Assembly: GCF_021173675.1 (NCBI RefSeq)
Contig: NZ_JAIHON010000002.1
Location: 62,001-126,000, forward strand
DNA length: 64,000 nt
Direction of reading: 5' to 3'
From: Streptomyces lincolnensis
Lineage (GTDB): Bacteria; Actinomycetota; Actinomycetes; Streptomycetales; Streptomycetaceae
Notes under the pieces: model-generated
Seen by the model: only the letters and a program-made list of their open reading frames with translations
Database searches by the model: none
What the model was told of the DNA's origin: nothing
In this document: positions 33,571 to 42,924 of the stretch, one piece after another
Layout: every line of letters begins with the position of its first letter
Position numbering within the stretch: the stretch's first letter is position 1
Position numbers and translations under genes: made by a program

Positions 33571-35781
33571 GTGGCTACTTTCCTTTACCGAGTGGGCCGG
33601 ATGGCCTTCCGGCGACGTTGGTACGTCGCCCTGGTCTGGGCGGCCGTCCTGGCCGCCGTCGGACTGGGCGCCCTCAAGGCCCCGGGAGCCTCCGACGAGG
33701 AGTTCTCCATGCCGGGCATCGAATCCCAGAAGGCGTTCGACCTGATGGAACAGCGCTTCCCGGGGGCCTCGGCCGACGGGGCGACCGCCCGGGTCGTCTT
33801 CGTGGCGCCGAGCGGTGAGAAGGTCACCGCCACCGAGAACAGGAAGGCGGTCGAGGACGCCGTCGCCGACCTGGCCGACGGCACGCAGGTGGCGAGCGCG
33901 ACCGACCCGTTCCGGGCGAAGGCGGTCAGCAAGGACGGGACGACGGCGTACGCGACCGTCACCTACAAGGTCACCGCCACCGACCTCACCGACGCCAGCA
34001 GGACGCAGCTGGAGCACGTCCTCGACGAGGCCCGGGGGAGCGGGCTGAGCGTCGACGCCGGCGGCAGCGCGATGGACGAGGGCGGCGGTGCGGGCGGCAT
34101 GGCCGAGGTGATAGGCGTCGCGATCGCCGCGGTCGTGCTCCTGGTCACCTTCGGCTCACTGGCCGCCGCCGGTCTGCCGCTGCTCACCGCGCTCATCGGC
34201 GTCGGCGTGAGCATGGCCACCATCCTGGCGCTGGCCAGCGCCCTCGGCCTGTCCACCACGACCGGCACCCTGGCGATGATGCTGGGCCTGGCCGTCGGCA
34301 TCGACTACGCCCTGTTCGTCGTCTCCCGCTACCGCGAGGAACGGAGCAGGGGCCGCACTCCCCAGGAGGCGACCGCGATGGCGGTCGGCACCGCCGGGTC
34401 GGCCGTGGTGTTCGCCGGGCTCACCGTCGTCATCGCCCTGGCCGGGCTCGCGGTGGTCGGCATCCCGATGCTCACGAAGATGGGCCTGGCCGCGGCCGGC
34501 GCGGTCGTCGTCGCCGTGTTCATCGCGCTGACGCTCGTCCCGGCCTTCCTCGGCTTCTGGCCCAACGCAGTGCTCGCGCGCCGCACCCGCAAGCGCGGCC
34601 GTGTCGAGGAGAGCGTCACGGACAACGGCGGCACCCGCTGGGCGCGGTTCGTGCTGCGCCGTCCCGTGCCCGTGCTGCTGCTCGGCGTGGTCGGCCTCGG
34701 CGCCCTGGCGATCCCGATGACAAGCCTCCAGCTCGGCATGCCCGGCGACGAGGCCAAGTCCACCTCCACCACCGAACGCCGGGCCTACGACGCGCTCGCC
34801 GAGGGCTTCGGGCCCGGGTTCAACGGGCCGCTGACCGTCGTCGTGGACGCCAGGGGCACCGACGACGCGAAGACCGCCGCCGGCACGATCGCGAAGGAGA
34901 TCGGCGGCACCGAGGGAGTCGTCTCCGTCTCCCCGTCCCGCTTCAACGAGGCCGGGGACACCGCGGTCTTCTCGGTCGTCCCCTCCACCGCGCCGACCGA
35001 CGAGAAGACCAAGGACCTGGTCACGACCATCCGCGGTGAGCGTCCGGGCGTGGAGTCCGAGACCGGGGCGACCTTCGAGGTCACCGGCACCACCGCGCTG
35101 AACATCGACATCTCCGACAAGGTGCAGGCCGCGCTGGTCCCGTATCTGATCGTGGTGGTGGGTCTGGCGATCGTGCTGCTGCTGGTGGTCTTCCGGTCCC
35201 TCCTCGTCCCGCTCAAGGCGGCCCTCGGCTTCCTGCTCTCGGTGCTGGCCGCCCTCGGCGTGGTCGTCCTGGTCTTCCAGCAGGGCCACGGCGCCGAACT
35301 CCTGGGTGTGGAGACCAGCGGGCCGATCATGAGCATGATGCCGATCTTCCTGGTGGGCATCGTCTTCGGTCTGGCGATGGACTACGAGGTGTTCCTCGTC
35401 TCGCGGATGCGGGAGGCGTACGTCCACGGCGAACGGCCCGCCCAGGCGATCACGTCCGGCTTCCGGCACAGCGCCCGCGTGGTGGTGGCCGCCGCCCTGA
35501 TCATGATCGCGGTGTTCGCCGGGTTCATCGGCGAGAGCGACTCCATGATCAAGATGATCGGTTTCGGACTCGCCTCCGCCGTCCTGTTCGACGCCTTCGT
35601 CGTCCGCATGGCGATCGTGCCCGCCGTGCTGGCCCTGCTCGGCGACAAGGCATGGTGGCTGCCCAGGTGGCTGGACCGGCTGCTGCCCAACGTCGACGTG
35701 GAGGGTGAGGCCCTCACCCGCCGCCCGGAGGCGGATCCGGCTCCCGCCGAGACGACCGACCTGGAAGTGGCGCGCACCTGA
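33571..35781 (+). CDS. MMPL-family RND-type transporter
   Basis: 736 aa if it starts at GTG 33571 (GGAG 10 nt upstream; an in-frame ATG lies at 33553). Two homologous halves each have an extracytoplasmic loop after the first helix and five clustered helices. The proton-relay pairs are seen in GLAVGIDYALFVVSRYREE and VFGLAMDYEVFLVSRMREA. Such transporters export lipids, pigments or drugs using the proton gradient. There is no adjacent TetR or polyketide gene to name a substrate. A strong terminator follows. Confidence 0.92.
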   Translation: MATFLYRVGRMAFRRRWYVALVWAAVLAAVGLGALKAPGASDEEFSMPGIESQKAFDLMEQRFPGASADGATARVVFVAPSGEKVTATENRKAVEDAVADLADGTQVASATDPFRAKAVSKDGTTAYATVTYKVTATDLTDASRTQLEHVLDEARGSGLSVDAGGSAMDEGGGAGGMAEVIGVAIAAVVLLVTFGSLAAAGLPLLTALIGVGVSMATILALASALGLSTTTGTLAMMLGLAVGIDYALFVVSRYREERSRGRTPQEATAMAVGTAGSAVVFAGLTVVIALAGLAVVGIPMLTKMGLAAAGAVVVAVFIALTLVPAFLGFWPNAVLARRTRKRGRVEESVTDNGGTRWARFVLRRPVPVLLLGVVGLGALAIPMTSLQLGMPGDEAKSTSTTERRAYDALAEGFGPGFNGPLTVVVDARGTDDAKTAAGTIAKEIGGTEGVVSVSPSRFNEAGDTAVFSVVPSTAPTDEKTKDLVTTIRGERPGVESETGATFEVTGTTALNIDISDKVQAALVPYLIVVVGLAIVLLLVVFRSLLVPLKAALGFLLSVLAALGVVVLVFQQGHGAELLGVETSGPIMSMMPIFLVGIVFGLAMDYEVFLVSRMREAYVHGERPAQAITSGFRHSARVVVAAALIMIAVFAGFIGESDSMIKMIGFGLASAVLFDAFVVRMAIVPAVLALLGDKAWWLPRWLDRLLPNVDVEGEALTRRPEADPAPAETTDLEVART

Positions 35782-35805
35782 CGCCCGCCCGACCCACCCC
35801 CCACA

Positions 35806-35839
35806 GGGGCCGCCCGTGACGTACACCACGGGCGGCCCC
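35806..35839 (+). terminator. Intrinsic-type terminator after the MMPL gene
   Basis: A 13-bp perfect stem, GGGGCCGCCCGTG / CACGGGCGGCCCC, has an 8-nt loop and starts 25 nt after the stop codon. As usual in Streptomyces there is no U-tract. Confidence 0.7.
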
Positions 35840-35907
35840 GTCGGGCACGTCCGCCCGAGGTCGACCACGATGGTCCCAGCCCACCCACCGGAGAAGACGA
35901 GAAGACG

Positions 35908-37137
35908 ATGAGTATCGGCCTGGACCGCTACACGGTTCGCCTGGAGGATTTCGCCGACCGCCACCCCTTCGTCGTCGATCTGGTACTGGTCCTGCCCCTG
36001 ATGGGTTCGGCCGTGCTCGGTGCCTCGCTCACCCTGCCCCGCGCCGACCCGCCGGACCAGGACACCACCGCCGTCGTCCTCATGGGCGTGTCCTGCCTGG
36101 CCCTGCTCAAGCACCGCAGCCACCCGCGCACGGCCGTCGTCGTGAACGCCGTCTGCAGCGTGATCGTGATCGCGATGGGGTACCTCCTCACCCCCCTGCT
36201 GCTGGCACCGGTCATGGCGGCGCTGTACTGGCTGGCCACCCAGGCCGACCGCGCGACCATCCGCGTCTACGGCATCACCACCATGGTGGCGCTGATGCTC
36301 GCGGCGGCCTTCTCCGACTCCATGGATCACCTGTCGCTGCTGCTCAGGACCATCGGCCCGCTCTTCTGGCTGCTGCTGCCCCTGGCCGCCGGCACCATGA
36401 CCCGGCTGCGGCGCGCCTATCTCCAGGCCGCCCAGGCACGGGCCGAACACGCCGAGCGCACCCGTGAGGAGGAGGCGAGGCTGCGGGTCACCGAGGAGCG
36501 CATGCGCATCGCCCGCGAACTGCACGACGTCGTCGCCCACCACCTGGCCCTCGCCAACGCCCAGGCAGGCACCGCCGCCCACCTCGCCCTCACCAACCCC
36601 CAGCAGACGAAGACGATCCTCACCGGCCTGACCGACACCACCTCCTCGGCGCTGCGTGAGCTGAAGGCCACCCTCGGCCTGCTCCGCCAGAGCGACGACC
36701 CGGCCTCCTCCCCCCTGGAACCGTCCCCGGGCCTGGCCCGCCTCCCCGAGCTGGTCACCGCCTGCGCGTCGGCCGGACTCGCCGTCGAGGTCACCACCCA
36801 GGGCGAACCCCGGGCCCTCTCACCGGGTGTGGACCTGACCGCCTTCCGGATCGTCCAGGAAGCCCTCACCAACGTCACCAAGCACGCCACCGCGGAGACC
36901 GCGCGTGTCCAGATGCGCTACGGCTGCTCGGAGTTGCTCATCACCATCGGCAACGACGGCCCGTCCGCATCCCCCGGCGTCGCCACGGGCCGCGGCTTCG
37001 GCGTCATGGGCATGCGCGAACGAGCCCACTCCGTCGGCGGTGAACTGCGGGCGGGCCCCCGATCCCAGGGCGGCTTCGAGGTGACCGTCACGCTGCCCCT
37101 GACGCCGCGCACCGACGAGGCCGACACAACACCCTGA
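35908..37137 (+). CDS. Orphan sensor histidine kinase, NarL-partner (HisKA_3) type
   Basis: 409 aa. Four to six membrane helices (about 20-160) make a short sensor. Then come a coiled linker (RAEHAERTREEEARLRVTEE), the HisKA_3 phospho-acceptor RIARELHDVVAHHL (His near residue 208) and an HATPase_c domain (N-box FRIVQEALTNVTKHA, G-box GRGFGVMGMRERAH). Such kinases normally sit next to a LuxR/NarL response regulator, but the next gene is an acyl-CoA oxidase and the previous one MMPL. Its partner must be elsewhere. Confidence 0.9.
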   Translation: MSIGLDRYTVRLEDFADRHPFVVDLVLVLPLMGSAVLGASLTLPRADPPDQDTTAVVLMGVSCLALLKHRSHPRTAVVVNAVCSVIVIAMGYLLTPLLLAPVMAALYWLATQADRATIRVYGITTMVALMLAAAFSDSMDHLSLLLRTIGPLFWLLLPLAAGTMTRLRRAYLQAAQARAEHAERTREEEARLRVTEERMRIARELHDVVAHHLALANAQAGTAAHLALTNPQQTKTILTGLTDTTSSALRELKATLGLLRQSDDPASSPLEPSPGLARLPELVTACASAGLAVEVTTQGEPRALSPGVDLTAFRIVQEALTNVTKHATAETARVQMRYGCSELLITIGNDGPSASPGVATGRGFGVMGMRERAHSVGGELRAGPRSQGGFEVTVTLPLTPRTDEADTTP

Positions 37138-37423
37138 GCCTCCGGCGAAGTTGGCGATGCCCCCGGGGTGTCGGTGCTGGACCGGTCCTTCGGGATGCGG
37201 TCATCATGGTCGTCGCCCTCGGCCCGGCCACGCCACGGGGGAGTAGATCCTTGGCCATAGGGTGACGTGCTGTCATAGGATTTCGCCCATGGAGAGGTAT
37301 GGAGGACGGGTCCAGGTTGGTGGTGACCTGCGGTACTACAAGTGCGATTGAATGGGTAAATACCACCGCGCGGGCGACTTCAATCGTGGCGATGATCATG
37401 ATGTCGCGAGCGGAACGCTCGGC

Positions 37424-37429
37424 TACGTT
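37424..37429 (+). promoter_or_regulatory. -10 box of leaderless acyl-CoA oxidase gene
   Basis: TACGTT ends 6 nt before GTG 37436. This supports that start over ATG 37352, which has no ribosome site. The preceding 37138-37423 stretch is AT-richer than its surroundings and holds no gene. Confidence 0.45.
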
Positions 37430-37435
37430 TCCGGT

Positions 37436-39268
37436 GTGAGCACCTCTCAACTTCCTGGCTTGTCCGCACCGTTGGCTACCCCCGACGCACTCAGGCGTCT
37501 GCTCTTCGACGCACAGGCCGAGACCCACGAACTGTGGCGGCGCCTGTTCAGCACCCCCGCGTTCTCCTTCCGTGAGGGGCTGACCCATGAGCAGCGCACC
37601 GAACTCTCCTATCGCCGGCTCCGGTGGCTGAACGCCGCCATACGAGACGTACCGGCCCTGATCCGAGATCCCGTCGCCCTGAGCACCCTGCACGAATGGG
37701 CGGGGGTGGCGGACGCCGGGATGGCCACGATCGCCTCCATCCACTACAACCTCTTCCTCGGCAGCCTCCTCGACCACGACCAGGGGGGCCGGGATCTGGG
37801 GCCTTATCTGCGGATGGAGAAGATCGGTGTCTTCCTGACCACCGAGAAGGCGCACGGAAACGACGCGACCAACCTGGAGACCACCGCGACACTGGACCGC
37901 GCCACAGGCGAGTTCGTCCTCACCACCCCGACGCCGGCGGCCGCGAAGTGGATGCCGAACACATCTCTCATCGGCGGCCCCAAGGACGCCGTCGTGGCGG
38001 CGCGGCTGATGATCGACGGCACGGATCACGGCGTCTTCCTGTTCCTGACGCCGCTGTCCGACGCGAGCGGACGGCACCTGCCGGGAGTGGACGTGCGGCC
38101 GCTGCCCGAAACGGTCAGTGCTCCGGTCGACCACTGCGCCACGTCCTTCCACGACGTGCGACTGCCGCTCACGGCCCTGCTCCAGGGCCCCCACGGCCGC
38201 CTCAGTTCCACCGGCGAGTTCAGCTCCGACCGGGGCAACGCGCGAAAACGATTCCTCCGCAGCGTCGGCCGTGTCACCCCGGGCAAGCTGTGCATGAGCG
38301 CCTACAGCCTCGGCACCATGCGCCACGCCATGGCCGTCGCCGTGACGTACGCCCACCAGCGGCACACCTCGGACCTGACCGGTGGCGGGAAGCGGGTACC
38401 CCTGTGGGCGCACCGCACGCACCACGCCCCGCTCGTCGAGGGCCTGGCGACGACCTACGCCGCCACCCTGCTCCAGCGCCGCGTCGTCCAGCAGTGGACC
38501 GACGTGGAGAAGGCCGGCGGCGGGGACGCCGAACGGCAGGACGCCGAGCGTATGACGGCCGTCGCCAAGAGCTGGATCACCTGGTCGGCGCGGGAGGTGA
38601 TGACGATGTGCCGGGAGCGGTGCGGGGCGCAGGGCCTGGCACTGGCCAACGGGATCGCCGGCCAACTCGTCGCCAACGAGGGCACGATCACCGCCGAGGG
38701 CGACAACCTGGTCGTCCGGCTCGTGGCCGCGGCCGAGATGCTGATGGGCGCGTCCGTACCGCGCCCGCATTCCGCGGTGCCGCCCGGCGACCGCTCGTTG
38801 GCGGACCCGGAGCATCTGCACGACCTCCTGGCGGACCTGGAGCGCATACGCTACACGCGGGCCAGGACCCGGGTCCGCCTTCCCGGGGCCAAGTCGCCCC
38901 TGGCCCGGTGGAACAGGGCCTCGGCCGCGGCCACCTCCCGGGTGGAGGCCCACGCGTACCGGTTGGCCGCCGAAGCCCTCGCGGACACGGCCGCCCGGTC
39001 GGACGACCCGCAGGCCCGGATCGTCCTGCACGACCTGCACCGGCTGTTCGTCCTGGGGTACGTCTCCCGGCACAGCGGCGAACTGCTCGCCCACGGGCGG
39101 CTGACCGCGGATCAGGTCATGCACCTGCCCGACGAGATCGAGGCCACCGTAGACGCGCTCGCCCCGCACGCCCTGATGCTGGTCGAGGCGTTCGACGTAC
39201 CGGAGGAGGTGCGGCAGCGCCACCCCATGCTGAGGTCCGAAGTGCCCGGCGACGCGGTGCTGGTGTGA
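37436..39268 (+). CDS. Acyl-CoA oxidase / acyl-CoA dehydrogenase-fold flavoprotein
   Basis: 610 aa from leaderless GTG 37436 (638 aa from ATG 37352). The four-domain acyl-CoA oxidase layout is visible. An N-terminal helical domain is followed by the FAD/acyl pocket (FLTTEKAHGNDATNLETTATLD, FVLTTPTPAAAKWMPN), then GRVTPGKLCMSAYSLGTMRHAMAVAVTYAHQRH and a second helical domain with the GAQGLALANGIA and EGDNLVVRLVAAAEML region. It oxidises acyl-CoA at C2-C3, passing electrons to oxygen or to an acceptor. The substrate chain is unknown. Ends before a very strong hairpin. Confidence 0.88.
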   Translation: MSTSQLPGLSAPLATPDALRRLLFDAQAETHELWRRLFSTPAFSFREGLTHEQRTELSYRRLRWLNAAIRDVPALIRDPVALSTLHEWAGVADAGMATIASIHYNLFLGSLLDHDQGGRDLGPYLRMEKIGVFLTTEKAHGNDATNLETTATLDRATGEFVLTTPTPAAAKWMPNTSLIGGPKDAVVAARLMIDGTDHGVFLFLTPLSDASGRHLPGVDVRPLPETVSAPVDHCATSFHDVRLPLTALLQGPHGRLSSTGEFSSDRGNARKRFLRSVGRVTPGKLCMSAYSLGTMRHAMAVAVTYAHQRHTSDLTGGGKRVPLWAHRTHHAPLVEGLATTYAATLLQRRVVQQWTDVEKAGGGDAERQDAERMTAVAKSWITWSAREVMTMCRERCGAQGLALANGIAGQLVANEGTITAEGDNLVVRLVAAAEMLMGASVPRPHSAVPPGDRSLADPEHLHDLLADLERIRYTRARTRVRLPGAKSPLARWNRASAAATSRVEAHAYRLAAEALADTAARSDDPQARIVLHDLHRLFVLGYVSRHSGELLAHGRLTADQVMHLPDEIEATVDALAPHALMLVEAFDVPEEVRQRHPMLRSEVPGDAVLV

Positions 39269-39320
39269 CGCGGCCGGGCGGTCAGTCCCGCCGGCGACCG
39301 GGTCAGCACGGCTGACCCCG

Positions 39321-39380
39321 CTCCCGCACCCCGCCCGCGTGATGCCAGTGATGAGGGATCACGCGGGCGGGGTGCGGGAG
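39321..39380 (+). terminator. 23-bp perfect hairpin terminator after acyl-CoA oxidase gene
   Basis: Left arm 39321-39343 starts CTCCCGCACCCCGCCCGCG; right arm 39358-39380 is its exact complement; the loop is 14 nt. It lies 52 nt after the stop. It could serve both the plus gene and the convergent sigma gene ending at 39593. The remaining 39381-39592 shows no gene. Confidence 0.75.
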
Positions 39381-39592
39381 CCGCCGGGGCAGCGGCGTTA
39401 CTGCCGAAGGGATGTGGCAGCGCCTCTCGACTGCGAGTACCCGCCGGACGGCCGGACACCGGGCCCGACCGGCTGCACGGCCCTGCCGGATCGGGACGCG
39501 GGGTGACCGGGTAGCGGCCGGCGGCACGAGAGAGGCGCCGCGGCGAGAGCAGGCCACCGGTTGCGCAGGTCACCGGATTCGCGGGCCGCTGG

Positions 39593-40534
39593 TCACCAGG
39601 CGCTGATGACGGGCGGAGCGTCGGGCTCGTGCCGGCGCCAGACCTCGTTCAGGCGTGTGAGCTGGTCCGCGGCGGCGATGCCGCGCAGGGTCGCGACCTT
39701 GCCGTCGCTGATGCCGAACACCACGACGCCCACGACCCGGTCCTCGACCACGGCGAGGACGGCCGGGGAGCCGTTGAGCAGGACGATGTGGAGAGCCGGG
39801 GAGCCGCCGGCCAGCCGCCGCTTCGCCGGGGTGGGCTTGAAGCCGGCCCGCACGTAGGTGACGACGCGCTCGCGTGTCTCGTACCGCAGCAGCCGCCCGG
39901 CCAGTCCGGCGCCGTCCGACACCGCGGTCGCGTCGGCGGTGAGCATCGCCACCAGCCGCTCGGTGCGCCCCGACGTGGCGGCGGCGAGGAACTCCTCGAC
40001 GATCCGGCGTGCGGAGGCGGGGTCCACAGCGTCGCCGCCACGGCGTTCGGCGGTGATCCGGCGGCGGGCCCGGTGGACGTGCTGCTGGCTCGCGGACTCG
40101 GTGATGTCGAGGATCCCGGCGATCTCGGCATGGGAGTACGAGAAGGCCTCACGCAGGACGTACGCGGCCCGCTCGACCGGCGAGAGACGTTCCATGAGGG
40201 TCAGTACGGCCAAGGACACCGATTCGCGCTGCTCGAAGGTGTCGGCCGGGCCGAGCATCGGATCGCCCTCCAGGAGCGGCTCGGGCAGCCAGGCGCCGGC
40301 CGCGCGCTCGTGGCGCGCCCGCGCCGAGCGGAGCCGGTCGAGGCAGAGATTGGTGACGACCTTGGTCAGCCACGCCTCCGGCACCTCGATCCGTGCTCGG
40401 TCCGCGGCCTGCCAGCGCAGGAACGTGTCCTGCACGGCATCCTCGGCGTCCGCGGCCGAGCCGAGCAGACGGTACGCGAGCGAGGCCAGCCGGTGCCGGC
40501 CGGCCTCGAACCGATCGATGGCGGCGGTGTCCAC
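39593..40534 (-). CDS. sigJ: ECF41-type sigma factor with SnoaL-like C-terminal domain
   Basis: 313 aa. Sigma region 2 (about 10-80: RLASLAYRLLGSAADAEDAVQDTFLRW) and region 4 (about 110-165: SPVERAAYVLREAFSYSHAEIAGIL). In the linker is WLPEPLL, a signature of group ECF41/SigJ. From about 175 onward lies a SnoaL-like domain with GISDGKVATLRGIAAADQLTRL, the segment that regulates these anti-sigma-less factors. It starts 9 nt after the oxidoreductase stop, so the two form an operon. Recognised promoters are expected to be TGTCAC-type. Confidence 0.9.
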   Translation of the reverse strand: MDTAAIDRFEAGRHRLASLAYRLLGSAADAEDAVQDTFLRWQAADRARIEVPEAWLTKVVTNLCLDRLRSARARHERAAGAWLPEPLLEGDPMLGPADTFEQRESVSLAVLTLMERLSPVERAAYVLREAFSYSHAEIAGILDITESASQQHVHRARRRITAERRGGDAVDPASARRIVEEFLAAATSGRTERLVAMLTADATAVSDGAGLAGRLLRYETRERVVTYVRAGFKPTPAKRRLAGGSPALHIVLLNGSPAVLAVVEDRVVGVVVFGISDGKVATLRGIAAADQLTRLNEVWRRHEPDAPPVISAW

Positions 40535-40543
40535 GCGAACAGC

Positions 40544-41746
40544 CTAGGCGGTGGCCCTCACGCCGACCTGGTCCTCCCGCACGGCGGCCAGGCGGCGCCT
40601 GCGCTTCGGCATGCCGAAGGTCGGGTGGGCGATGCCCCACCCAGCCCCTTGGAGCACGCCCGACTTGAGCCGCGCGGCGGTCCGGCCGCCCAGGTACCAG
40701 GACTTGGACCGGACCTCCCCGTCCACCATCTGGAAGATCGCGTCCCGCCGCCCGAGGCTGATGTGGTTGCCGTGGTACTTCAGCCCGGTGACCGGGACCT
40801 CGCCGCCCGTCAGGCGCGCGATGATCGCGGCGGTCGCCTGCATGTTGGTGAAGCCGGCCGAGGCGCAGGACATCGGCAGGGGTCGGCCGTTCTCGCCGAT
40901 GGCGTAGGCGCAGTCACCGGCGGCGTAGACGTCCGGGTGCGAGACCGAGCGCATGCTGCGGTCGACGACGATCTGGCCGGTCTCGGCGACCTCCAGGCCG
41001 CCGGCGGCCGCGATGGGGTGCACGGCGAACCCGGCCGCCCACACGGTCACGTCGGCGGGGACGGACCTGCCGTCGGCGGCGATCGCCCGCGTCGGCTCGA
41101 CGGCGTCGATGCGTGTGTGCTCGTAAACGGTCACGCCGAGCCGCTCGCATGCCCGGCGCAGGTGGTGGCGCGCCTTCGGGGTGAGCCAGGCGCCCAGTTC
41201 GCCGCGGGCGGCCAGTGCCACGGACAGGTCGGGCCGTGACTCGGCGAACTCGGTGGCCGTCTCGATACCGGTCAGTCCCTCGCCGACGACCAGAACGCTG
41301 CCACCCTCGCCCAGACCGGCCAGCCGCTCCCGCAGTCGCAGCGCCGAGGACCGGCCGGTCACGTCGAAGGCGTGCTCGGCCACGCCGGGGACGCCGTGGT
41401 GGGCGACGGAGCTGCCGAGCGCGTAGAGGAGTGTGTCGTACGCGATGTCGCCGACGGTGTCCTCGCGGTCCTCGCCGGTCAGCGCGACGGTCCTGCGCTC
41501 GGGGTCGATGCCGGTGACACGCGCCAGGCGCAGCCGCACCCCGGTGCCCGCGAACACGTCGGCCAGTTTGCGGACCGGGAGATCCTGGCCGATCGCCAGC
41601 TGGTGGAGCCGCATCCGCTCGACGAAGACGGGCGCGGCATTGACGACGGTGATCTCGATGTCGACGGGCGAAAGCCGGCGGGCCAGGTTTCCGGCGGCGA
41701 AGGCCCCGGCGTATCCGGCGCCGAGGACGACGATGCGGTGCTTCAT
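40544..41746 (-). CDS. FAD/NAD(P)-dependent oxidoreductase, type II NADH dehydrogenase-like
   Basis: 400 aa from ATG 41746 with ACAGGAG 6 nt upstream. FAD motif IVVLGAGYAGAFAAGNLARR, NAD motif VLVVGEGLTGIETATEFAE, and DVYAAGDCAYAI near the C-terminus are the two Rossmann folds and FAD-closing block of the pyridine nucleotide-disulfide/NDH-2 family. A hydrophobic C-terminal membrane-anchoring helix is not obvious. ECF41 sigma genes are typically linked to carboxymuconolactone decarboxylase, oxidoreductase or epimerase genes; this is the oxidoreductase case. Co-transcribed with the sigma gene. Confidence 0.9.
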   Translation of the reverse strand: MKHRIVVLGAGYAGAFAAGNLARRLSPVDIEITVVNAAPVFVERMRLHQLAIGQDLPVRKLADVFAGTGVRLRLARVTGIDPERRTVALTGEDREDTVGDIAYDTLLYALGSSVAHHGVPGVAEHAFDVTGRSSALRLRERLAGLGEGGSVLVVGEGLTGIETATEFAESRPDLSVALAARGELGAWLTPKARHHLRRACERLGVTVYEHTRIDAVEPTRAIAADGRSVPADVTVWAAGFAVHPIAAAGGLEVAETGQIVVDRSMRSVSHPDVYAAGDCAYAIGENGRPLPMSCASAGFTNMQATAAIIARLTGGEVPVTGLKYHGNHISLGRRDAIFQMVDGEVRSKSWYLGGRTAARLKSGVLQGAGWGIAHPTFGMPKRRRRLAAVREDQVGVRATA

Positions 41747-41779
41747 GGCGTTGCTCCTGTCTCGTTCGCGTGCCCCCTG

Positions 41780-41806
41780 AACGAGATGGCGCTCCGGTTG
41801 CTGACA
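41780..41806 (-). promoter_or_regulatory. ECF41-type promoter of the oxidoreductase-sigma operon
   Basis: On the minus strand TGTCAGC (41806-41800), 16 bp, CGTT (41783-41780) lies 34 nt before ATG 41746. This closely matches the ECF41 consensus TGTCACA-N16-CGTC known for this group, so the sigma factor probably drives its own operon. Confidence 0.65.
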
Positions 41807-41876
41807 GGAGTTGAGTGTGATCCAGGTCACCAATTCGTGGCCGTCTGGCCGTCTGGCCGTCCGTCGCGGGTCGCTC

Positions 41877-42887
41877 TCAGGCGACCTCGAGCACGATCTT
41901 GCCCTGGACGTGTCCTCGGGAGGCGCGCTCGTGTGCCGCCCGGGCCTCCGCGAGCGGGAACGTGCTGTCGATCGCGACACGGACCGTGCCCGCGTCGAGC
42001 AGGCGTCCCAGCTCGGCGAGTTGCGCTCCGTTCGAGCGGACCTGGGTGATCGAGACGGTGACGCCCAGTTTCGCGGTCTCGTCCTCGTCGAAGTCCCCCG
42101 GAAACACCGGGAACTGGGAGCCGCCGCGCTTGAGCGTGCGCAGGAAGCGCCTGCTGTCGGGGCCGCCGACGGTGTCCAGGACGAGGTCGAGGTCACGCAC
42201 GAGTTCCTCGGGACGACTCCTCGTGTAGTCGATGACCTGGTCGGCGCCGAGCTCGCGCAGGAACGAGTCGTGCGCGCCCGACGCCACGGCGATGACCCGT
42301 GCGCCCTTCCACTTCGCCAGCTGGAGCGCGAAGTGCCCGACACCGCCCGCGGCGCCGTTGACGAGCACCGTCGTGTCGGTGCCGAGCGCTGTCGGGCGAT
42401 GCCGTGCCGGCTGGAAGGGGGAGGGGTGATCGTGTCCGAGCTCGATCAGGAACTGCCACGCGGTGAGCCCGGCCATGGGCGCCCCGGCGGCCCGCACATG
42501 ATCGATGCCGGCCGGCTTGCGGGCGAGATCCGAGGCGGGCGCGGCCACGTACTCGGCGTACGCGCTGCCGTCGAAGCCGGGAAACCGCAGCAGTCCGAAG
42601 ACCTCGTCGCCCACGGCGAGGCCGTCCACGTCCGCGGCGACGGCCTCGACGACGCCCGACACGTCCGTCCCCGGAATCACCGGCAGGCCGACCGTCGATT
42701 CCGTCTTCCCGGGGATTCTGGTCAGCCCGTCGCGCAGGTACCGATCCGGGGGATTGACGCCGGCCGCGTGAACACGAACGAGCACCTCGCCCGGCCCCAC
42801 GTCGGGGACCGGCACCTCCTCGTAACGCAGCACTTCGGGACCGCCGTGCTCATGGAGCCGGACCGCTCTCATCGTCCGTGTCGGCAT
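41877..42887 (-). CDS. NADP-dependent zinc-type alcohol dehydrogenase-like oxidoreductase (quinone oxidoreductase family)
   Basis: 336 aa from ATG 42887 with GCAGGAGAAG 6 nt upstream. An MDR/GroES-like N-terminus (MRAVRLHEHGGPEVLRYEE, LVRVHAAGVNPPDRYLRDG) and the Rossmann motif VNGAAGGVGHFALQLAKWKG identify the quinone-oxidoreductase branch. The structural and catalytic zinc cysteines are missing, as expected for that branch. NADPH-dependent reduction of quinones or enones is likely. The divergent TetR and three operator palindromes upstream indicate repression relieved by a toxic or signalling compound. Confidence 0.9.
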   Translation of the reverse strand: MPTRTMRAVRLHEHGGPEVLRYEEVPVPDVGPGEVLVRVHAAGVNPPDRYLRDGLTRIPGKTESTVGLPVIPGTDVSGVVEAVAADVDGLAVGDEVFGLLRFPGFDGSAYAEYVAAPASDLARKPAGIDHVRAAGAPMAGLTAWQFLIELGHDHPSPFQPARHRPTALGTDTTVLVNGAAGGVGHFALQLAKWKGARVIAVASGAHDSFLRELGADQVIDYTRSRPEELVRDLDLVLDTVGGPDSRRFLRTLKRGGSQFPVFPGDFDEDETAKLGVTVSITQVRSNGAQLAELGRLLDAGTVRVAIDSTFPLAEARAAHERASRGHVQGKIVLEVA

Positions 42888-42924
42888 CGTCTTCTCCTGC
42901 CCCCGCTGCGGGATACGCTTATCC

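Noticed and set aside
34156..36582. 808-codon minus-strand frame opposite the MMPL and kinase genes
   Set aside because: Gly/Gln/His-rich shadow of conserved genes; no family motif and no ribosome site.
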